Positions 1-9,316 are shown, counted from the stretch's first letter. The stretch is 64,000 bases of DNA from Mucilaginibacter sp. (GCA_028288305.1 JAQBOA010000075.1:59081-123080), one strand, 5' to 3'. Translations and numbers: made by a program. The notes: generated by a model from the sequence alone, not told the origin.

Positions 1-359
1 TTGGTTAAACCATATTCAAATCCAATATAAACATCAGCTACGTCATCAAGACCAAAATAAAACTGACCGCCGCCCTGTTTACCTGCAAAGTCACCAAAGC
101 GGTGGATTACCAGGAAGTTGAGGTTTTTCTTTTTTACGGTTTCAGTAGTTTGCGATAAAATTAGTCTCGACGACTTAAAAATAGCAACCGGTTCCTTTTT
201 ATTATCTATACTTAAAGAATTTAATAATGAGTCGGCAGCGCTTTCACCTGATGCACTTTTTGTTGAAGCAGATTTTTTCTTCGAAATGGTATCGGCATTT
301 TGAGCCATTGAACTTATGCTTATAATAAGAAAGCTTGGTAAGATTAAATATTTCTTCAT
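1..359 (-). CDS. DUF5777-family beta-barrel protein (partial, C-terminus outside window)
   Basis: Reading the minus strand from the ATG at 359 gives an open frame running off the window edge, about 119 codons. It starts with a signal peptide (residues 1-19, ending SSMAQ) and a Lys/Ser/Ala-rich linker. The block LNFLVIHRFGDF at about residue 80, followed by FYFGLDDVADVYIGFEYGL, is the hallmark N-terminal strand pair of DUF5777 outer-membrane barrels in Bacteroidota. The function of that family is unknown. The YceI-like gene ends only 7 bases upstream, so the two are probably co-transcribed. The call is firm for the family; the missing C-terminus cannot be judged. Confidence 0.75.
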   Translation of the reverse strand, partial: MKKYLILPSFLIISISSMAQNADTISKKKSASTKSASGESAADSLLNSLSIDNKKEPVAIFKSSRLILSQTTETVKKKNLNFLVIHRFGDFAGKQGGGQFYFGLDDVADVYIGFEYGLT

Positions 360-366
360 GAGTTTT

Positions 367-921
367 TTATTTGGATAAATTGTTTTTTATGTAATTGGCT
401 GAAACGGTCATTTTAATACTTTCAGCTATATTGTGGAATACGATACTTGGAATTTTTATATTATGATCAGCACATTTAACTATAAATTCTGATGTCATAC
501 TTATTGTTCCGCCGCTTACAATCAGCTTTCCGGAAATTGATCTGTTTTGTGTAATTCCATGTACATTAAGATCTCCTGTAACAGTTATTGGGTAAGTACC
601 ATCTTTGGAAATATCAATATGTTCCTGTATTTTTCCTTTGAAAGTGGCCCTGGGATATTTATCGCTTTCCATATAGTCTGAATTAAAATGTTCCTGCATG
701 AGTGCTTTTGGAAACTGAAATGACCGTATGGTTACGCTAAAAGCAAGTTCGTTTGTAGGTGCATTATATACTGATGCTCCTGTTGAAGTTGATGCGCTGA
801 TATCCTCTATCGGCGCAGAGGAAAAAAGACTGATTTCGGCATTTTTGGACACATAAAGGTCCTGTCCTGCCTGGTTGTTTATGCTGAACCAGGCAAGTAA
901 AATAATACTTATATATTTCAT
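367..921 (-). CDS. YceI-like secreted protein
   Basis: 184 residues with an N-terminal signal peptide (about 1-19). The rest has the YceI lipocalin-like pattern: alternating beta strands, the segment YPRATFKGKI near residue 90, TGDLNVHGITQNRSI near 115, and a C-terminal strand ending in VSANYI. YceI proteins form a periplasmic barrel that binds long isoprenoid-type lipids; what this one binds cannot be told. It lies one base after the stop of the barrel-fused protein and just before the DUF5777 gene, so all four minus-strand genes from the sigma factor down may form one transcript. Confidence 0.8.
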   Translation of the reverse strand: MKYISIILLAWFSINNQAGQDLYVSKNAEISLFSSAPIEDISASTSTGASVYNAPTNELAFSVTIRSFQFPKALMQEHFNSDYMESDKYPRATFKGKIQEHIDISKDGTYPITVTGDLNVHGITQNRSISGKLIVSGGTISMTSEFIVKCADHNIKIPSIVFHNIAESIKMTVSANYIKNNLSK

Positions 922-922
922 T

Positions 923-2203
923 TTAGGGTTTGGGGGTATTTAGATTCCAGTTTAGTCCCACTGCAACACCTGTAGTCTGCAGCCTTACCTGGCTGTAGCC
1001 TATTGCTGCCAGGGGAAGTTTTAGATACGGCTGCACCGTTAATCCTACCTTTGAATTAAGCTGTCGTTCATAGTTTATATTAAGATTATATATTCCAAAA
1101 AAGTATTTACCACTGTTTGGTACTGTATAATGTGATGGCCCAGCGGTGTTATAACCGTTATAATTAAATGTATAAGCTTCGTGAAGCATGATATAGGATG
1201 ATAAACCGGTGCCAATGCTTAATTTGTTTTGTTTTTTATGATACACTTGGTAACTTATATTCAATGGCAGATCAAGCATCCGGCAATCTGCAGTTACGCT
1301 TGATGGGGCATTATTAAAATGATAAGGGAAATTGTAATTGTTATATTCTGCCTGGTATGGTTTTGATGAATAAAGGGCTCCCGTGCTAACCGTAAACTTT
1401 TTATATATTTCTGCCGAAAACAACAAGCCCAAATTAGTGCCAACCTTACTTTGCTGAAACGATCCTACACCATTAATATCCGGAGCGGCCAAAACGCTTA
1501 AAGCATACCGTGGCCTGAATGCCGGATTCGTTTTACTTTTAATATTTGAAGAGTAAGTACCAGATAATGTATTGATTGCAGTTTTGGATATATCAGTTGA
1601 GTTAATCTGTTGTGAAGATATACCTTCAGTCCTGATCTCCGGCTTTTCACTCACTGCCATAAGAGTTCCCTTATAACTCCTGTCATTCAAAGGTTTTTCA
1701 ATATTGTTAGTATCGCCTTGTTTCACAATTGAATTATTGTGATGTTTGGCCATAGAGTTGCCTGTTGAAGCTAAAACGGGAATTGTGCTGCCACCAATAA
1801 CGAGTTTGTTCTTGTCTCCTTTTACTGCGTAATTCTCTTTAACTGTAGAGGTTTGTTCATTACCAGATGCGTTTTTCTCAGCTTTATCAGCAGAAATCTT
1901 TTCTTCATTAATTTTTGGAAGAGCATTTGTTTTTGGATGGTGGTTAACCGCTTGTAATTTATTTTGAGCGTTATTACGCTTAACTTTTGGCTGAAAAAGC
2001 CACAATCCAAAAAACATTAATAATAAAGCTGCGATGCTGCTTATTAAAAGCGGCCAATAAACAATGCCTTTGCGTTTTTTACGCTCTTCAAGCATATTTT
2101 CAAGGGCATTCCAGTCTTCTTCCCTAAACCCTATTTCATCAATAGGATCTTCGAGTTTCTTTTTAAAAAGATCATCAAACTCTTCGTCCTGTTCCTTACT
2201 CAT
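923..2203 (-). CDS. Trans-envelope protein: cytoplasmic head, one TM helix, outer-membrane beta-barrel (putative anti-sigma partner)
   Basis: 426 residues in three visible parts. Residues 1-46 are a charged cytoplasmic head (FDDLFKKKLEDP, FREEDWNALENML). Residues 47-70 are a single hydrophobic helix followed by Lys/Arg. Residues 75-230 are a low-complexity Asn/Ser/Lys-rich linker. Residues 231-426 have the alternating strands of a PorT/OmpW-like outer-membrane barrel. The ATG overlaps the stop of the upstream ECF sigma gene as ATGA, so the two are translationally coupled. This position and the sequence of the head suggest a regulator of that sigma factor, with the barrel possibly acting as the sensor. 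No zinc-binding anti-sigma motif is present, so the regulatory role is inference. Confidence 0.6.
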   Translation of the reverse strand: MSKEQDEEFDDLFKKKLEDPIDEIGFREEDWNALENMLEERKKRKGIVYWPLLISSIAALLLMFFGLWLFQPKVKRNNAQNKLQAVNHHPKTNALPKINEEKISADKAEKNASGNEQTSTVKENYAVKGDKNKLVIGGSTIPVLASTGNSMAKHHNNSIVKQGDTNNIEKPLNDRSYKGTLMAVSEKPEIRTEGISSQQINSTDISKTAINTLSGTYSSNIKSKTNPAFRPRYALSVLAAPDINGVGSFQQSKVGTNLGLLFSAEIYKKFTVSTGALYSSKPYQAEYNNYNFPYHFNNAPSSVTADCRMLDLPLNISYQVYHKKQNKLSIGTGLSSYIMLHEAYTFNYNGYNTAGPSHYTVPNSGKYFFGIYNLNINYERQLNSKVGLTVQPYLKLPLAAIGYSQVRLQTTGVAVGLNWNLNTPKP

Positions 2204-2850
2204 CCTTTAAAACCTTTGTTTAAGAATACGCCCTGCATATTTATTGTTGGTGCATTAATAGCAACTACCTGGGTATAATTCATGCCATCATTATTATTTT
2301 TAGTACTATTAGCAGATGATTCTGCTTTCAATATCATTTGTTTAAGTTTCTGCCTGGCTTTATGCAAATTTGACTTTGAGGTTCCTGGATTTATATTAAG
2401 CATATTACCTATTTCTTCATGCGAGTAACCTTCTATAGCGAAAAGATTAAATACAGTTCTATAAGCCTGCGGCAACTGCTGTACCATTGCTAATAGGTCA
2501 TTATAGTTTAAGTTTTTGTCGACAAGATTACCGTCACTAATATTTTCAGCCTTATCAAGGTCTTCGCTATAAGCCATTTTTAAATTTGCCCTGTAATAAT
2601 CAATGGAGACATTCATCATAATTTTCCCCAGCCAGGCTTTGAACGGTCGTTCCATATCGAAATGCTCTATTTTAGTGAAAACCTTAAAAAAGCCCTGGTT
2701 CATAACCTCGGCGGCTTCTTCACGGTTATTGGTATACCGCAAGCATATCCCCATAGAAAAGCTGTAAAATGCTTTATATAGCATTTTCTGACATCTTCTA
2801 TCCTGTTTTATACAGCCCCTGATTAGTTGATGTAACTCTTCGTCTCCCAT
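2200..2850 (-). CDS. ECF-type RNA polymerase sigma-70 factor
   Basis: 216 residues. Region 2 spans about 24-92 (core-binding RYTNNREEAAEVMNQGFFKV; -10-recognition part WLGKIMMNVSIDYYR). Region 4 spans about 118-172 with the helix-turn-helix YSHEEIGNMLNINPGTSKS, which reads the -35 element. Regions 1.1 and 3 are absent, which is the ECF layout. A non-conserved tail of about 40 residues follows. The gene is coupled to the barrel-fused membrane protein. An ECF-like promoter lies at 2934-2907, and the same motif precedes seven more transcription units up to 28.8 kb, so this factor is the best candidate regulator of the glycan locus. Sigma-factor identity is firm; the target set is inferred. Confidence 0.9.
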   Translation of the reverse strand: MGDEELHQLIRGCIKQDRRCQKMLYKAFYSFSMGICLRYTNNREEAAEVMNQGFFKVFTKIEHFDMERPFKAWLGKIMMNVSIDYYRANLKMAYSEDLDKAENISDGNLVDKNLNYNDLLAMVQQLPQAYRTVFNLFAIEGYSHEEIGNMLNINPGTSKSNLHKARQKLKQMILKAESSANSTKNNNDGMNYTQVVAINAPTINMQGVFLNKGFKG

Positions 2851-2906
2851 ATGGGCATATCTTTTTTTAGTCTTTTAGCTTAATTTTAAGTACCCGTCGA
2901 ACTATA

Positions 2907-2934
2907 TCACGTTGATGAGTGAAAGAAGGTTGCC
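2907..2934 (-). promoter_or_regulatory. ECF-like promoter of the sigma-factor operon
   Basis: On the minus strand GGCAACC (2934-2928) is followed after exactly 16 bases by CGTGA (2911-2907), about 57 bases before the sigma-factor ATG at 2850. The same layout recurs at seven other places in the glycan locus, which suggests autoregulation. Together with the site at 3075-3101 it accounts for most of the 331-base gap between the sigma gene and the divergent glycosyltransferase. Confidence 0.7.
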
Positions 2935-3074
2935 TGCAAATTATTATAAGCACTAATTAATCGTTAATATACTGATAATCAGATGGTAATTTTAACTGCA
3001 TTAATTAGTCATGGAGAAATATATATTAGGTCAGTAAAATTCGGCAGTCTTTCTTTGCAATAATTATTACCTGA

Positions 3075-3101
3075 GGCAACCATGGCGGGTGAATGAACGA
3101 T
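3075..3101 (+). promoter_or_regulatory. ECF-like promoter of the first glycan operon
   Basis: GGCAACC at 3075-3081, a 16-base spacer, then CGAT at 3098-3101. Transcription would start near 3107. That lies downstream of the GTG at 3089, which would lengthen the frame, and so supports the ATG at 3182 as the true start of the glycosyltransferase. The -10 part differs from the CGTA consensus at one or two positions. Confidence 0.6.
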
Positions 3102-3181
3102 ATTATAAACAAATACAGATTGTGTTGTGGCAAAAATCTGAAAAGGCTTCGGCAAATATTTGTTTAAATAATATATCAAAA

Positions 3182-3991
3182 ATGGTTCCTGTTTCTATTG
3201 TTATAATTACCAAAAACGAGGCTGATATCATTCCTAGGTGTATTGAGATGGCCCGGTGCATTACGGATGATATTGTAATAATTGATAATGGGAGTACTGA
3301 TGAAACATTGGAGATTGCATTAAATTACGGCTGCAGGGTTTATAAAACGGCATGGGATGGTTATGGCGCCAATAAGAACAAAGGAATCAATGTTGCTAAA
3401 TATAACTGGATATTAAGTATTGATGCTGATGAAATTCCGGATGAGGAATTGATCCACTCCTTACACACATTAAAACTCGATAATCCAGCTGTTGTGTATG
3501 ACATAAAATTCCGGTCATACTGCGGGATAAAACCTATCCGCTTTGGCAGTTGGGGGCGTGATCATCATGTTCGGCTTTTTAACCGCGTTTTGGTCAAATG
3601 GTCAGAAACAATGGTGCATGAAACATTAATAGTGCCCAATAATAAAATAAAGAGAAAATTAAACGGCCACCTGCATCACTACTCTGTTAAAGACATTATT
3701 GAATATAACAGAAAAAGCATCTATTACGCGAAACTGTCTGCCAAAAAATATTTTCAAAGCGGCAAAAGAGTAAATGCACTAAAGCTTTATGTTTCGCCGG
3801 TATTTGGATTTATAAAAAACTATATTTTTTACTTAGGCTTTTTAGATGGTCACGAAGGATGGGATATAGCAAAAACTACTTTAAAAAATACCTATCTGAA
3901 GTACTTTTATTTAAGCAAAATGAAAAATATACCAAATGAAAAGAAACCGGTTAAAGAAAGTTTTGCAGTGGAATATGATTACCTTTCTTAA
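3182..3991 (+). CDS. Family 2 glycosyltransferase (WaaE/KdtX-like)
   Basis: 269 residues from the chosen ATG, which starts right at the Rossmann-like GT-A fold (VPVSIVIITKNEAD). The nucleotide-sugar site IIDNGSTDET lies at about 34-43 and the metal-binding DAD at 81-83. The segment SWGRDHHVRLF with WSETMVHE is typical of the beta-1,4-glucosyltransferase-like subgroup that builds lipopolysaccharide cores. It is a cytoplasmic or membrane-associated enzyme. The frame is open back to a GTG at 3089, but the ECF-like promoter overlaps that extension. The flippase follows after 26 bases, so the gene opens an operon. Sugar and acceptor are unknown. Confidence 0.85.
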   Translation: MVPVSIVIITKNEADIIPRCIEMARCITDDIVIIDNGSTDETLEIALNYGCRVYKTAWDGYGANKNKGINVAKYNWILSIDADEIPDEELIHSLHTLKLDNPAVVYDIKFRSYCGIKPIRFGSWGRDHHVRLFNRVLVKWSETMVHETLIVPNNKIKRKLNGHLHHYSVKDIIEYNRKSIYYAKLSAKKYFQSGKRVNALKLYVSPVFGFIKNYIFYLGFLDGHEGWDIAKTTLKNTYLKYFYLSKMKNIPNEKKPVKESFAVEYDYLS

Positions 3992-4017
3992 AAAATAATG
4001 GAATTTACAGGTAATCA

Positions 4018-5433
4018 ATGAAAGGAAAACTTGTACAAAATCTTTCTGTAAATTTTGTTCAGCTAATTTTAAATCAGGTATTTGGCCTTGGAATATTCTA
4101 TGTTTTATCAACAGGGTTAGACAAAAGTAGTTTTGGACAAATCAATCTTGCTTTAGCGCTTCTTTTAGCTGTATTTAATATACTATCATTTGGCATTGAT
4201 CAGCTGGTAATAAAAAAAATTGCAAGTGGCACATCTGTAATATCTATCCTTGCGCTTTACATAGGCCATGTTCTCCTTACAGGACTAATTTTTTACTTGC
4301 TTCTTTTATCAGGGACTATCTTTTTTCCTCATACCAATAATGTATACAGTATTATTTTACTAATTGGCATTGGTAAGCTGATGATCTTTTTTTCGACACC
4401 TTTTAAACAGGCCGCTAACGGATTAGAAAAATTTAGATTACTGGGCTATATGTCGGTAATATCAAATCTTATCCGTTGCAGTGGGTTGATTATCGTAGCA
4501 CTTTTACACAATTTAAATATCACCAGCATTATTCTAATATTTATAGGCGGCGATGCTGCGGAGCTATTGCTTTGCATATATCTTTTCTATCGCTCAACAA
4601 AAATTCCTTTAATTATAAAATGGGATCGTGTTAATTATATTAAACTGCTAAAGGAGGCCTGGCCGCAAACCGGGGTTGTATTAATTACTTCGGCGTTGGC
4701 CCGTTTCGATTGGTTATTTATTGGGTTTATGGTTTCAGCAATAAAACTTGCTGAATATAGCTTTGCTTATAAAGTGTTTGAAATTTCAACGCTTCCATTA
4801 TTAGCAATTGCCCCTTTGCTCATCCCTCGTTTTACAAAGTTATTTCAGCAAAATATTATCCCGGTTGATAAATTAAAATTCCTGATAAGGATAGAAATGA
4901 TTGTCGCCGCATTTGTTGGCTTACTATTAAATATTTGCTGGAGCCCGGTAATTGACGAGATAACCGCAGGCAAATACGGGGCTATAAACGTTAAAACAAT
5001 CTTTATTCTATCCTTATGTATGCCTTTCCTCTATTTAAATAACTTTTTATGGACCATCAATTTTGCTAAAGGACGATTAAAAATGATACTGGCCTCATTT
5101 ATAATCACTTTTTTAGTAAATGTAATCGGGGATATTTTACTTATACCATTTTGGGGAAATGAAGGAGCTGCATTTGCTTTTTTAGCGGCGTGTATAGTTC
5201 AAACCATTTTTTACATCAGGAAAAACAACATTCCTGAACTTAATAATATTTGGTATTCATTGATGATAAGTATTAGTTGTGCATTGCTTAGTGGGTTTGC
5301 CATTAAAATGCTTTTAGTAAATAGATGGCAGGCAATTCCCGCAACCATCATTTTTTATATTACACTTCTTTTTGTTACCTCACAGCTTCGATTAAAAGAC
5401 AGGCAAAGCCTTAAGCATTTATTTTTTCAGTAA
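4018..5433 (+). CDS. Wzx-like polysaccharide flippase (MATE/MVF superfamily)
   Basis: 471 residues made almost entirely of hydrophobic helices (about 12-14), with the N-terminal pattern NLSVNFVQLILNQVFGLGIF seen in oligosaccharide flippases of the MATE/MVF superfamily. A half-way repeat starts near residue 215 (KEAWPQTGVVLITSAL), giving two bundles. Such proteins carry undecaprenyl-linked oligosaccharides across the inner membrane. Its position directly after a glycosyltransferase and before the polymerase supports this. No stretch identifies the cargo. The gene lacks an ECF-like site of its own and probably uses the promoter at 3075. Confidence 0.85.
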   Translation: MKGKLVQNLSVNFVQLILNQVFGLGIFYVLSTGLDKSSFGQINLALALLLAVFNILSFGIDQLVIKKIASGTSVISILALYIGHVLLTGLIFYLLLLSGTIFFPHTNNVYSIILLIGIGKLMIFFSTPFKQAANGLEKFRLLGYMSVISNLIRCSGLIIVALLHNLNITSIILIFIGGDAAELLLCIYLFYRSTKIPLIIKWDRVNYIKLLKEAWPQTGVVLITSALARFDWLFIGFMVSAIKLAEYSFAYKVFEISTLPLLAIAPLLIPRFTKLFQQNIIPVDKLKFLIRIEMIVAAFVGLLLNICWSPVIDEITAGKYGAINVKTIFILSLCMPFLYLNNFLWTINFAKGRLKMILASFIITFLVNVIGDILLIPFWGNEGAAFAFLAACIVQTIFYIRKNNIPELNNIWYSLMISISCALLSGFAIKMLLVNRWQAIPATIIFYITLLFVTSQLRLKDRQSLKHLFFQ

Positions 5434-5454
5434 AAATAATTTAAGCCTTCAACA

Positions 5455-5481
5455 GGCAACCATTTCAATATTTAGTCAGTA
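5455..5481 (+). promoter_or_regulatory. ECF-like promoter upstream of the Wzy-like gene
   Basis: GGCAACC at 5455-5461, 16 bases, then AGTA at 5478-5481, one mismatch to CGTA. It sits in the 108-base gap after the flippase stop and about 60 bases before the next ATG. It would give the polymerase and the following glycosyltransferase genes a second entry point for the same sigma factor. Confidence 0.55.
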
Positions 5482-5541
5482 ATTACTATTAAGAGATTAA
5501 CTGCTTGAAAGTTATTTTTTATCTCATTAATAAAATTCCGT

Positions 5542-7200
5542 ATGACGTTTGCTATTGCTGATTTTAGGTTAAAAAGAGTAATAAATTATGTAGATTGGAA
5601 ACTTCTGCTTTTTTTATTGCTCTTTTTAAACGTAAAACTGGCAATTAAAATTCCTGCTATTATTATTATTTATCTGCTGCAATTCAATTTTAGGTTTGGA
5701 TTTAGCTTTAAAAATTCAAGGCTTCCGCTTTTTTACCTCTTTATTATTGCGATTGCTTTTATTGACTTTTTCATCACTAAAGGCTATGCAAATTCCAATT
5801 ACATGGTGGTTTTTTTTACGGGAATAGCTTTTTGGTTGTTATGTCTTTTAGCGGTTCACCAAGTTAAGTTATCAGTGGAAAATAACGATGTGAAAATTAT
5901 ACACACAACTATATTGGTTTTTTTTGTGATCAATGCTGTTATTTCATTTTATAACATCGCGCATATTATTTTAGAAACCGGGGCTATTAACCCTTACCGG
6001 TACCAGGGACAGTATCAGAAATATTTTATTGGTACCGGTGACTACATAAGAGGTATAACTTTTGATATTTCGACAACAAATGCGGTTATAAATGCCTTTG
6101 GGGTGATTTATTTTCTCACCCGGAAAAACGCGCTGATGGTATGTGTTTGTATGGCTATTTTGCTGTTAACAGGAAGCAATTTTATTAACCTGGCATTATT
6201 GATAGTCCTGGCATTTATATTTCTCTTTAAAAGCGCTAAAGATCAAAAAAGTCTTATTGTGGTTTGCCTGATGTTTTTAATTGTTTTTATGGCTAAAGTA
6301 TCGCCACAAAACAATATGTATACCTTTCAAACAGTCAAAAATATAATTTATCCGCAAAAGCCACCCTTTGCAAAGGTTATTATTACAAAAACTGACAGCT
6401 TTTCTTATGCTGAAAAAATAAGGAGAGCAATAGCTAATAGATACCTTGACAGTATTAGAAGGTTTTCAAAAAGAAAAGAGCCAACCAATCCATATCAGGC
6501 GCTCCTGAAACCTATCTTGAAAACAGACCAGGGAAGAATACTCATTGTAAAACCCAATATTAATACGCCGCCATATCAAACACCGACCGATACATCAGAT
6601 GAACGAAGGAAACTTCTGGCATTTATTGATTCCCATAAATCAAACCTGACTATTTCCAGTAACAAAAATTATGTATCTGATTTGCCAGGCAAGGCAGTAG
6701 GGTTGTTGCAAACGGTAAATTTTTTAAATCAACATCCTGCTAAAATAATTGCAGGTGACGGGATGGGCAATTTCTCATCAAAACTGGCCTTCAAAGCAAC
6801 TGGGCTTGGGTTTGATGGAGGATTCCCGGCAAAATATGCCTATATCCATAATGATTTTCTTATAAATCACCTGGATATATATCTTAATTTTTTTAGCAAA
6901 GGGGTAGGCTTTCATACGCTTACTAATAGCCCTTTTTCGGTTTATGATCAACTGCTGGCTGAGTATGGCTTGCTTGGTTTATTAATATTTGTAATCTTTT
7001 ACCTGGGATTTTTCGCCAGGCACCTCAAAAAACTTACTTATGGTATACCCTTGCTAATGCTGATGCTGGCCGCATTTTTTATTGACTACTGGTTTGAGCG
7101 ATTATCAGTACTTATATTTTTTGAGTTATTGTTATTGCTCAACATTAAGGAAACTACTTATTTAAAACATTTAAAACCGGGTAATTATGAACATCAATGA
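5542..7200 (+). CDS. Wzy-like polysaccharide polymerase (integral membrane)
   Basis: 552 residues with about ten hydrophobic helices. A large soluble loop lies at about 275-460, between the last N-terminal helix (LIVVCLMFLIVFMAKV) and the C-terminal pair. That topology, with the loop element HNDFLINHLD and the following VYDQLLAEYGLLGLLIF, matches the O-antigen polymerase/ligase superfamily. The product would join repeat units at the periplasmic face. The loop is longer than in most Wzy proteins. The next glycosyltransferase overlaps its end by 14 bases. A role as a ligase cannot be excluded because a second member of the superfamily lies at 10360. Confidence 0.65.
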   Translation: MTFAIADFRLKRVINYVDWKLLLFLLLFLNVKLAIKIPAIIIIYLLQFNFRFGFSFKNSRLPLFYLFIIAIAFIDFFITKGYANSNYMVVFFTGIAFWLLCLLAVHQVKLSVENNDVKIIHTTILVFFVINAVISFYNIAHIILETGAINPYRYQGQYQKYFIGTGDYIRGITFDISTTNAVINAFGVIYFLTRKNALMVCVCMAILLLTGSNFINLALLIVLAFIFLFKSAKDQKSLIVVCLMFLIVFMAKVSPQNNMYTFQTVKNIIYPQKPPFAKVIITKTDSFSYAEKIRRAIANRYLDSIRRFSKRKEPTNPYQALLKPILKTDQGRILIVKPNINTPPYQTPTDTSDERRKLLAFIDSHKSNLTISSNKNYVSDLPGKAVGLLQTVNFLNQHPAKIIAGDGMGNFSSKLAFKATGLGFDGGFPAKYAYIHNDFLINHLDIYLNFFSKGVGFHTLTNSPFSVYDQLLAEYGLLGLLIFVIFYLGFFARHLKKLTYGIPLLMLMLAAFFIDYWFERLSVLIFFELLLLLNIKETTYLKHLKPGNYEHQ

Positions 7201-8161
7201 TCCCCAGCTAACGGTTTTAATACCTGCCTATAATGCAGCTAAATACATAGGTGAAGCAATAACGTCTGTATTGGAGCAGTCATTTGCTGATTTTGAACTG
7301 TTGGTGATCAATGACGGCTCCACTGATGATACGGCTAAAATTGTAAGCTCATTTAATGATCCCCGTATTGTACTCATCAGCCAGGAAAATAAAGGTATTG
7401 CAGCAGCGCTTAACCTGGGTCTGACTTATGCCAGGGCTCCCTATGTAGCAAGGTTTGATGCTGACGATATATGCAATAAAAACAGGTTAAAAATACAATA
7501 CGATTTTATAACCGCTTATCCGCAGTATAGTATTGTTGGTTCGGCTGCGGATTATATTGATGCCGAGGGTCATTATATTTTTACCCATCATCCCGAAGGG
7601 CATCTTAATGAAGAAATACAGCAGCTTAAATATTCTGTTTGCCCGTTTATTCATTCGAGCGTAATTTATAAAAAAGAAGTTATTGTAAATAATGGAGGTT
7701 ATAATGAGCATGCCTATACTTATGAAGATCATTTTTTATGGATGAATATTTTAAAAAATGAAAAGGCCTGCAACCTTTCACAGTCGCTGATTAAAGTTAG
7801 GCTTAACCCGGAGTCAGTAACCATTGATGAAAAATGGCACTCCCGGAAATTCCTTTCAATAAAATATTCAACGTTAAAAAAAGGAAGCATTACAGAAGCT
7901 GAAGGTCAGGAATTATACCACATCAGCGAAAAGCACCATTCGCAAAAAATAAAAGAAGGCGCTTATTATGCTTTATGCGGCAAAAAGTATTTGGTGAATA
8001 ATTATCAGCCTGTAAAGGCCCGGCTTAACGTAATCAGGGCTATAGCCCTTCATCCCTTTCGCCTGGATAATTACCTGTTGTTTACAGCTAGCTATTTGCC
8101 CGAAAAGTTTATTACTTGGCTTCATAAATTTAATGTTAAACGATTAAGTATTAACCAATAA
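7187..8161 (+). CDS. Family 2 glycosyltransferase
   Basis: 324 residues with a clear GT-A domain: VLIPAYNAAKYIGEAI at about 10-25, VINDGSTDDT at 40-49 and the metal-binding DADD at 91-94 (RFDADDICNKNR). A C-terminal helical part follows without a transmembrane segment, so the enzyme is probably cytoplasmic and peripheral. The gene overlaps the polymerase by 14 bases and its stop directly precedes the next ATG, indicating tight coupling in one operon. The donor sugar cannot be read from the sequence. Confidence 0.88.
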   Translation: MNINDPQLTVLIPAYNAAKYIGEAITSVLEQSFADFELLVINDGSTDDTAKIVSSFNDPRIVLISQENKGIAAALNLGLTYARAPYVARFDADDICNKNRLKIQYDFITAYPQYSIVGSAADYIDAEGHYIFTHHPEGHLNEEIQQLKYSVCPFIHSSVIYKKEVIVNNGGYNEHAYTYEDHFLWMNILKNEKACNLSQSLIKVRLNPESVTIDEKWHSRKFLSIKYSTLKKGSITEAEGQELYHISEKHHSQKIKEGAYYALCGKKYLVNNYQPVKARLNVIRAIALHPFRLDNYLLFTASYLPEKFITWLHKFNVKRLSINQ

Positions 8162-9316
8162 ATGGGAAAGATGATGAAGGTGGCTTTTATAGCAAGGTCG
8201 ACATTATATAGTATACCAGGTGGTGATACCATACAAGTTGTGCAAACTGCTCGTCAGTTAGCCGAATTGCAGGTTGATACAGAAATAGTACTAGCTAACC
8301 AGGAAATAAACTATGATAATTATGATCTGCTTCATTTTTTCAATATTACAAGGCCCGCTGATATTCTTTATCATAGTAAAAAATCAAAAAAACCTTTTGT
8401 TGTTTCAACCATACTCTGCAATTACAGCGAGTATGATAAACATCATCGTAAAGGATTAGGAATATTATTTAGTTGGTTGCCAGGTGACAGCATTGAATAC
8501 CTTAAAACCATTGCACGTTGGGTACTTGGGAAAGATCATCTTTCAACAATTGCATACACCTGGAAAGGGCAACGAAACAGTATTATCGAAATACTACAAA
8601 GGGCGGCTATTATACTGCCTAATTCTGAATCAGAATTTCGTCGCGTAAAGCAAACCTATCTTAATAAAATGAACCAGGTTAACTGTGTGGTAGTGCCGAA
8701 TGGCATAAATCCCACATTGTTTAAATATAACCCTGCAATAAAAAAGGACAATTTGCTGGTGCTTTGTGTAGCCAGGATTGAAGGAATTAAAAACCAGGTA
8801 AATCTGATAAAAGCCCTAAATAATACCAAATACCATTTATTGATCATTGGCGCTTATGCACCGAACCAGGAAAGTTACTACCGCGAATGCCGCAGTCTGG
8901 CAGCGGATAACATCAGTTTTATTGATCAAATACCACAGGATGAATTGGTAAGATACTATGAGCTTGCTAAAGTTCACATATTACCAAGCTGGTTTGAAAC
9001 AACTGGGTTAAGCTCTGTTGAGGCTGCAGTAATGGGCTGTAATATTGTGATAACTGATAAAGGAGATACAAGGGAATATTTTGAAGATGAAGCTTTTTAC
9101 TGCGACCCGGCAGATCCGCAAAGTATTTTGAGCGCAGTTGAAAAAGCAAGTACGGCACCTGTCAATGAAAGTCTGCGTCAAAAAATACTTAAACATTATA
9201 CCTGGAAACAGGCGGCATTACAAACATTAAAAGCATATCATATAGCAACAAAGTATGAAATTAAAAATAGCAATTTTAGGTACAAGAGGTATTCCGAATC
9301 ATTACGGTGGGTTTGA
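8162..9316 (+). CDS. Family 4 (GT-B) glycosyltransferase
   Basis: 384 residues, two Rossmann-like halves. The N-terminal half has the acceptor-side GGDTIQVVQTA near residue 20. The C-terminal half has LVLCVARIEGIKNQVNLI near 197 and the donor-binding motif WFETTGLSSVEAAVMG near 279, with the E-x7-E type glutamates. The ATG follows the previous stop without a gap; MMKVAFIARS three residues later is an alternative start. The last 62 bases overlap the next gene in another frame, which is unusually long for neighbours in one operon. A retaining transferase is expected; its substrate is unknown. Confidence 0.86.
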   Translation: MGKMMKVAFIARSTLYSIPGGDTIQVVQTARQLAELQVDTEIVLANQEINYDNYDLLHFFNITRPADILYHSKKSKKPFVVSTILCNYSEYDKHHRKGLGILFSWLPGDSIEYLKTIARWVLGKDHLSTIAYTWKGQRNSIIEILQRAAIILPNSESEFRRVKQTYLNKMNQVNCVVVPNGINPTLFKYNPAIKKDNLLVLCVARIEGIKNQVNLIKALNNTKYHLLIIGAYAPNQESYYRECRSLAADNISFIDQIPQDELVRYYELAKVHILPSWFETTGLSSVEAAVMGCNIVITDKGDTREYFEDEAFYCDPADPQSILSAVEKASTAPVNESLRQKILKHYTWKQAALQTLKAYHIATKYEIKNSNFRYKRYSESLRWV

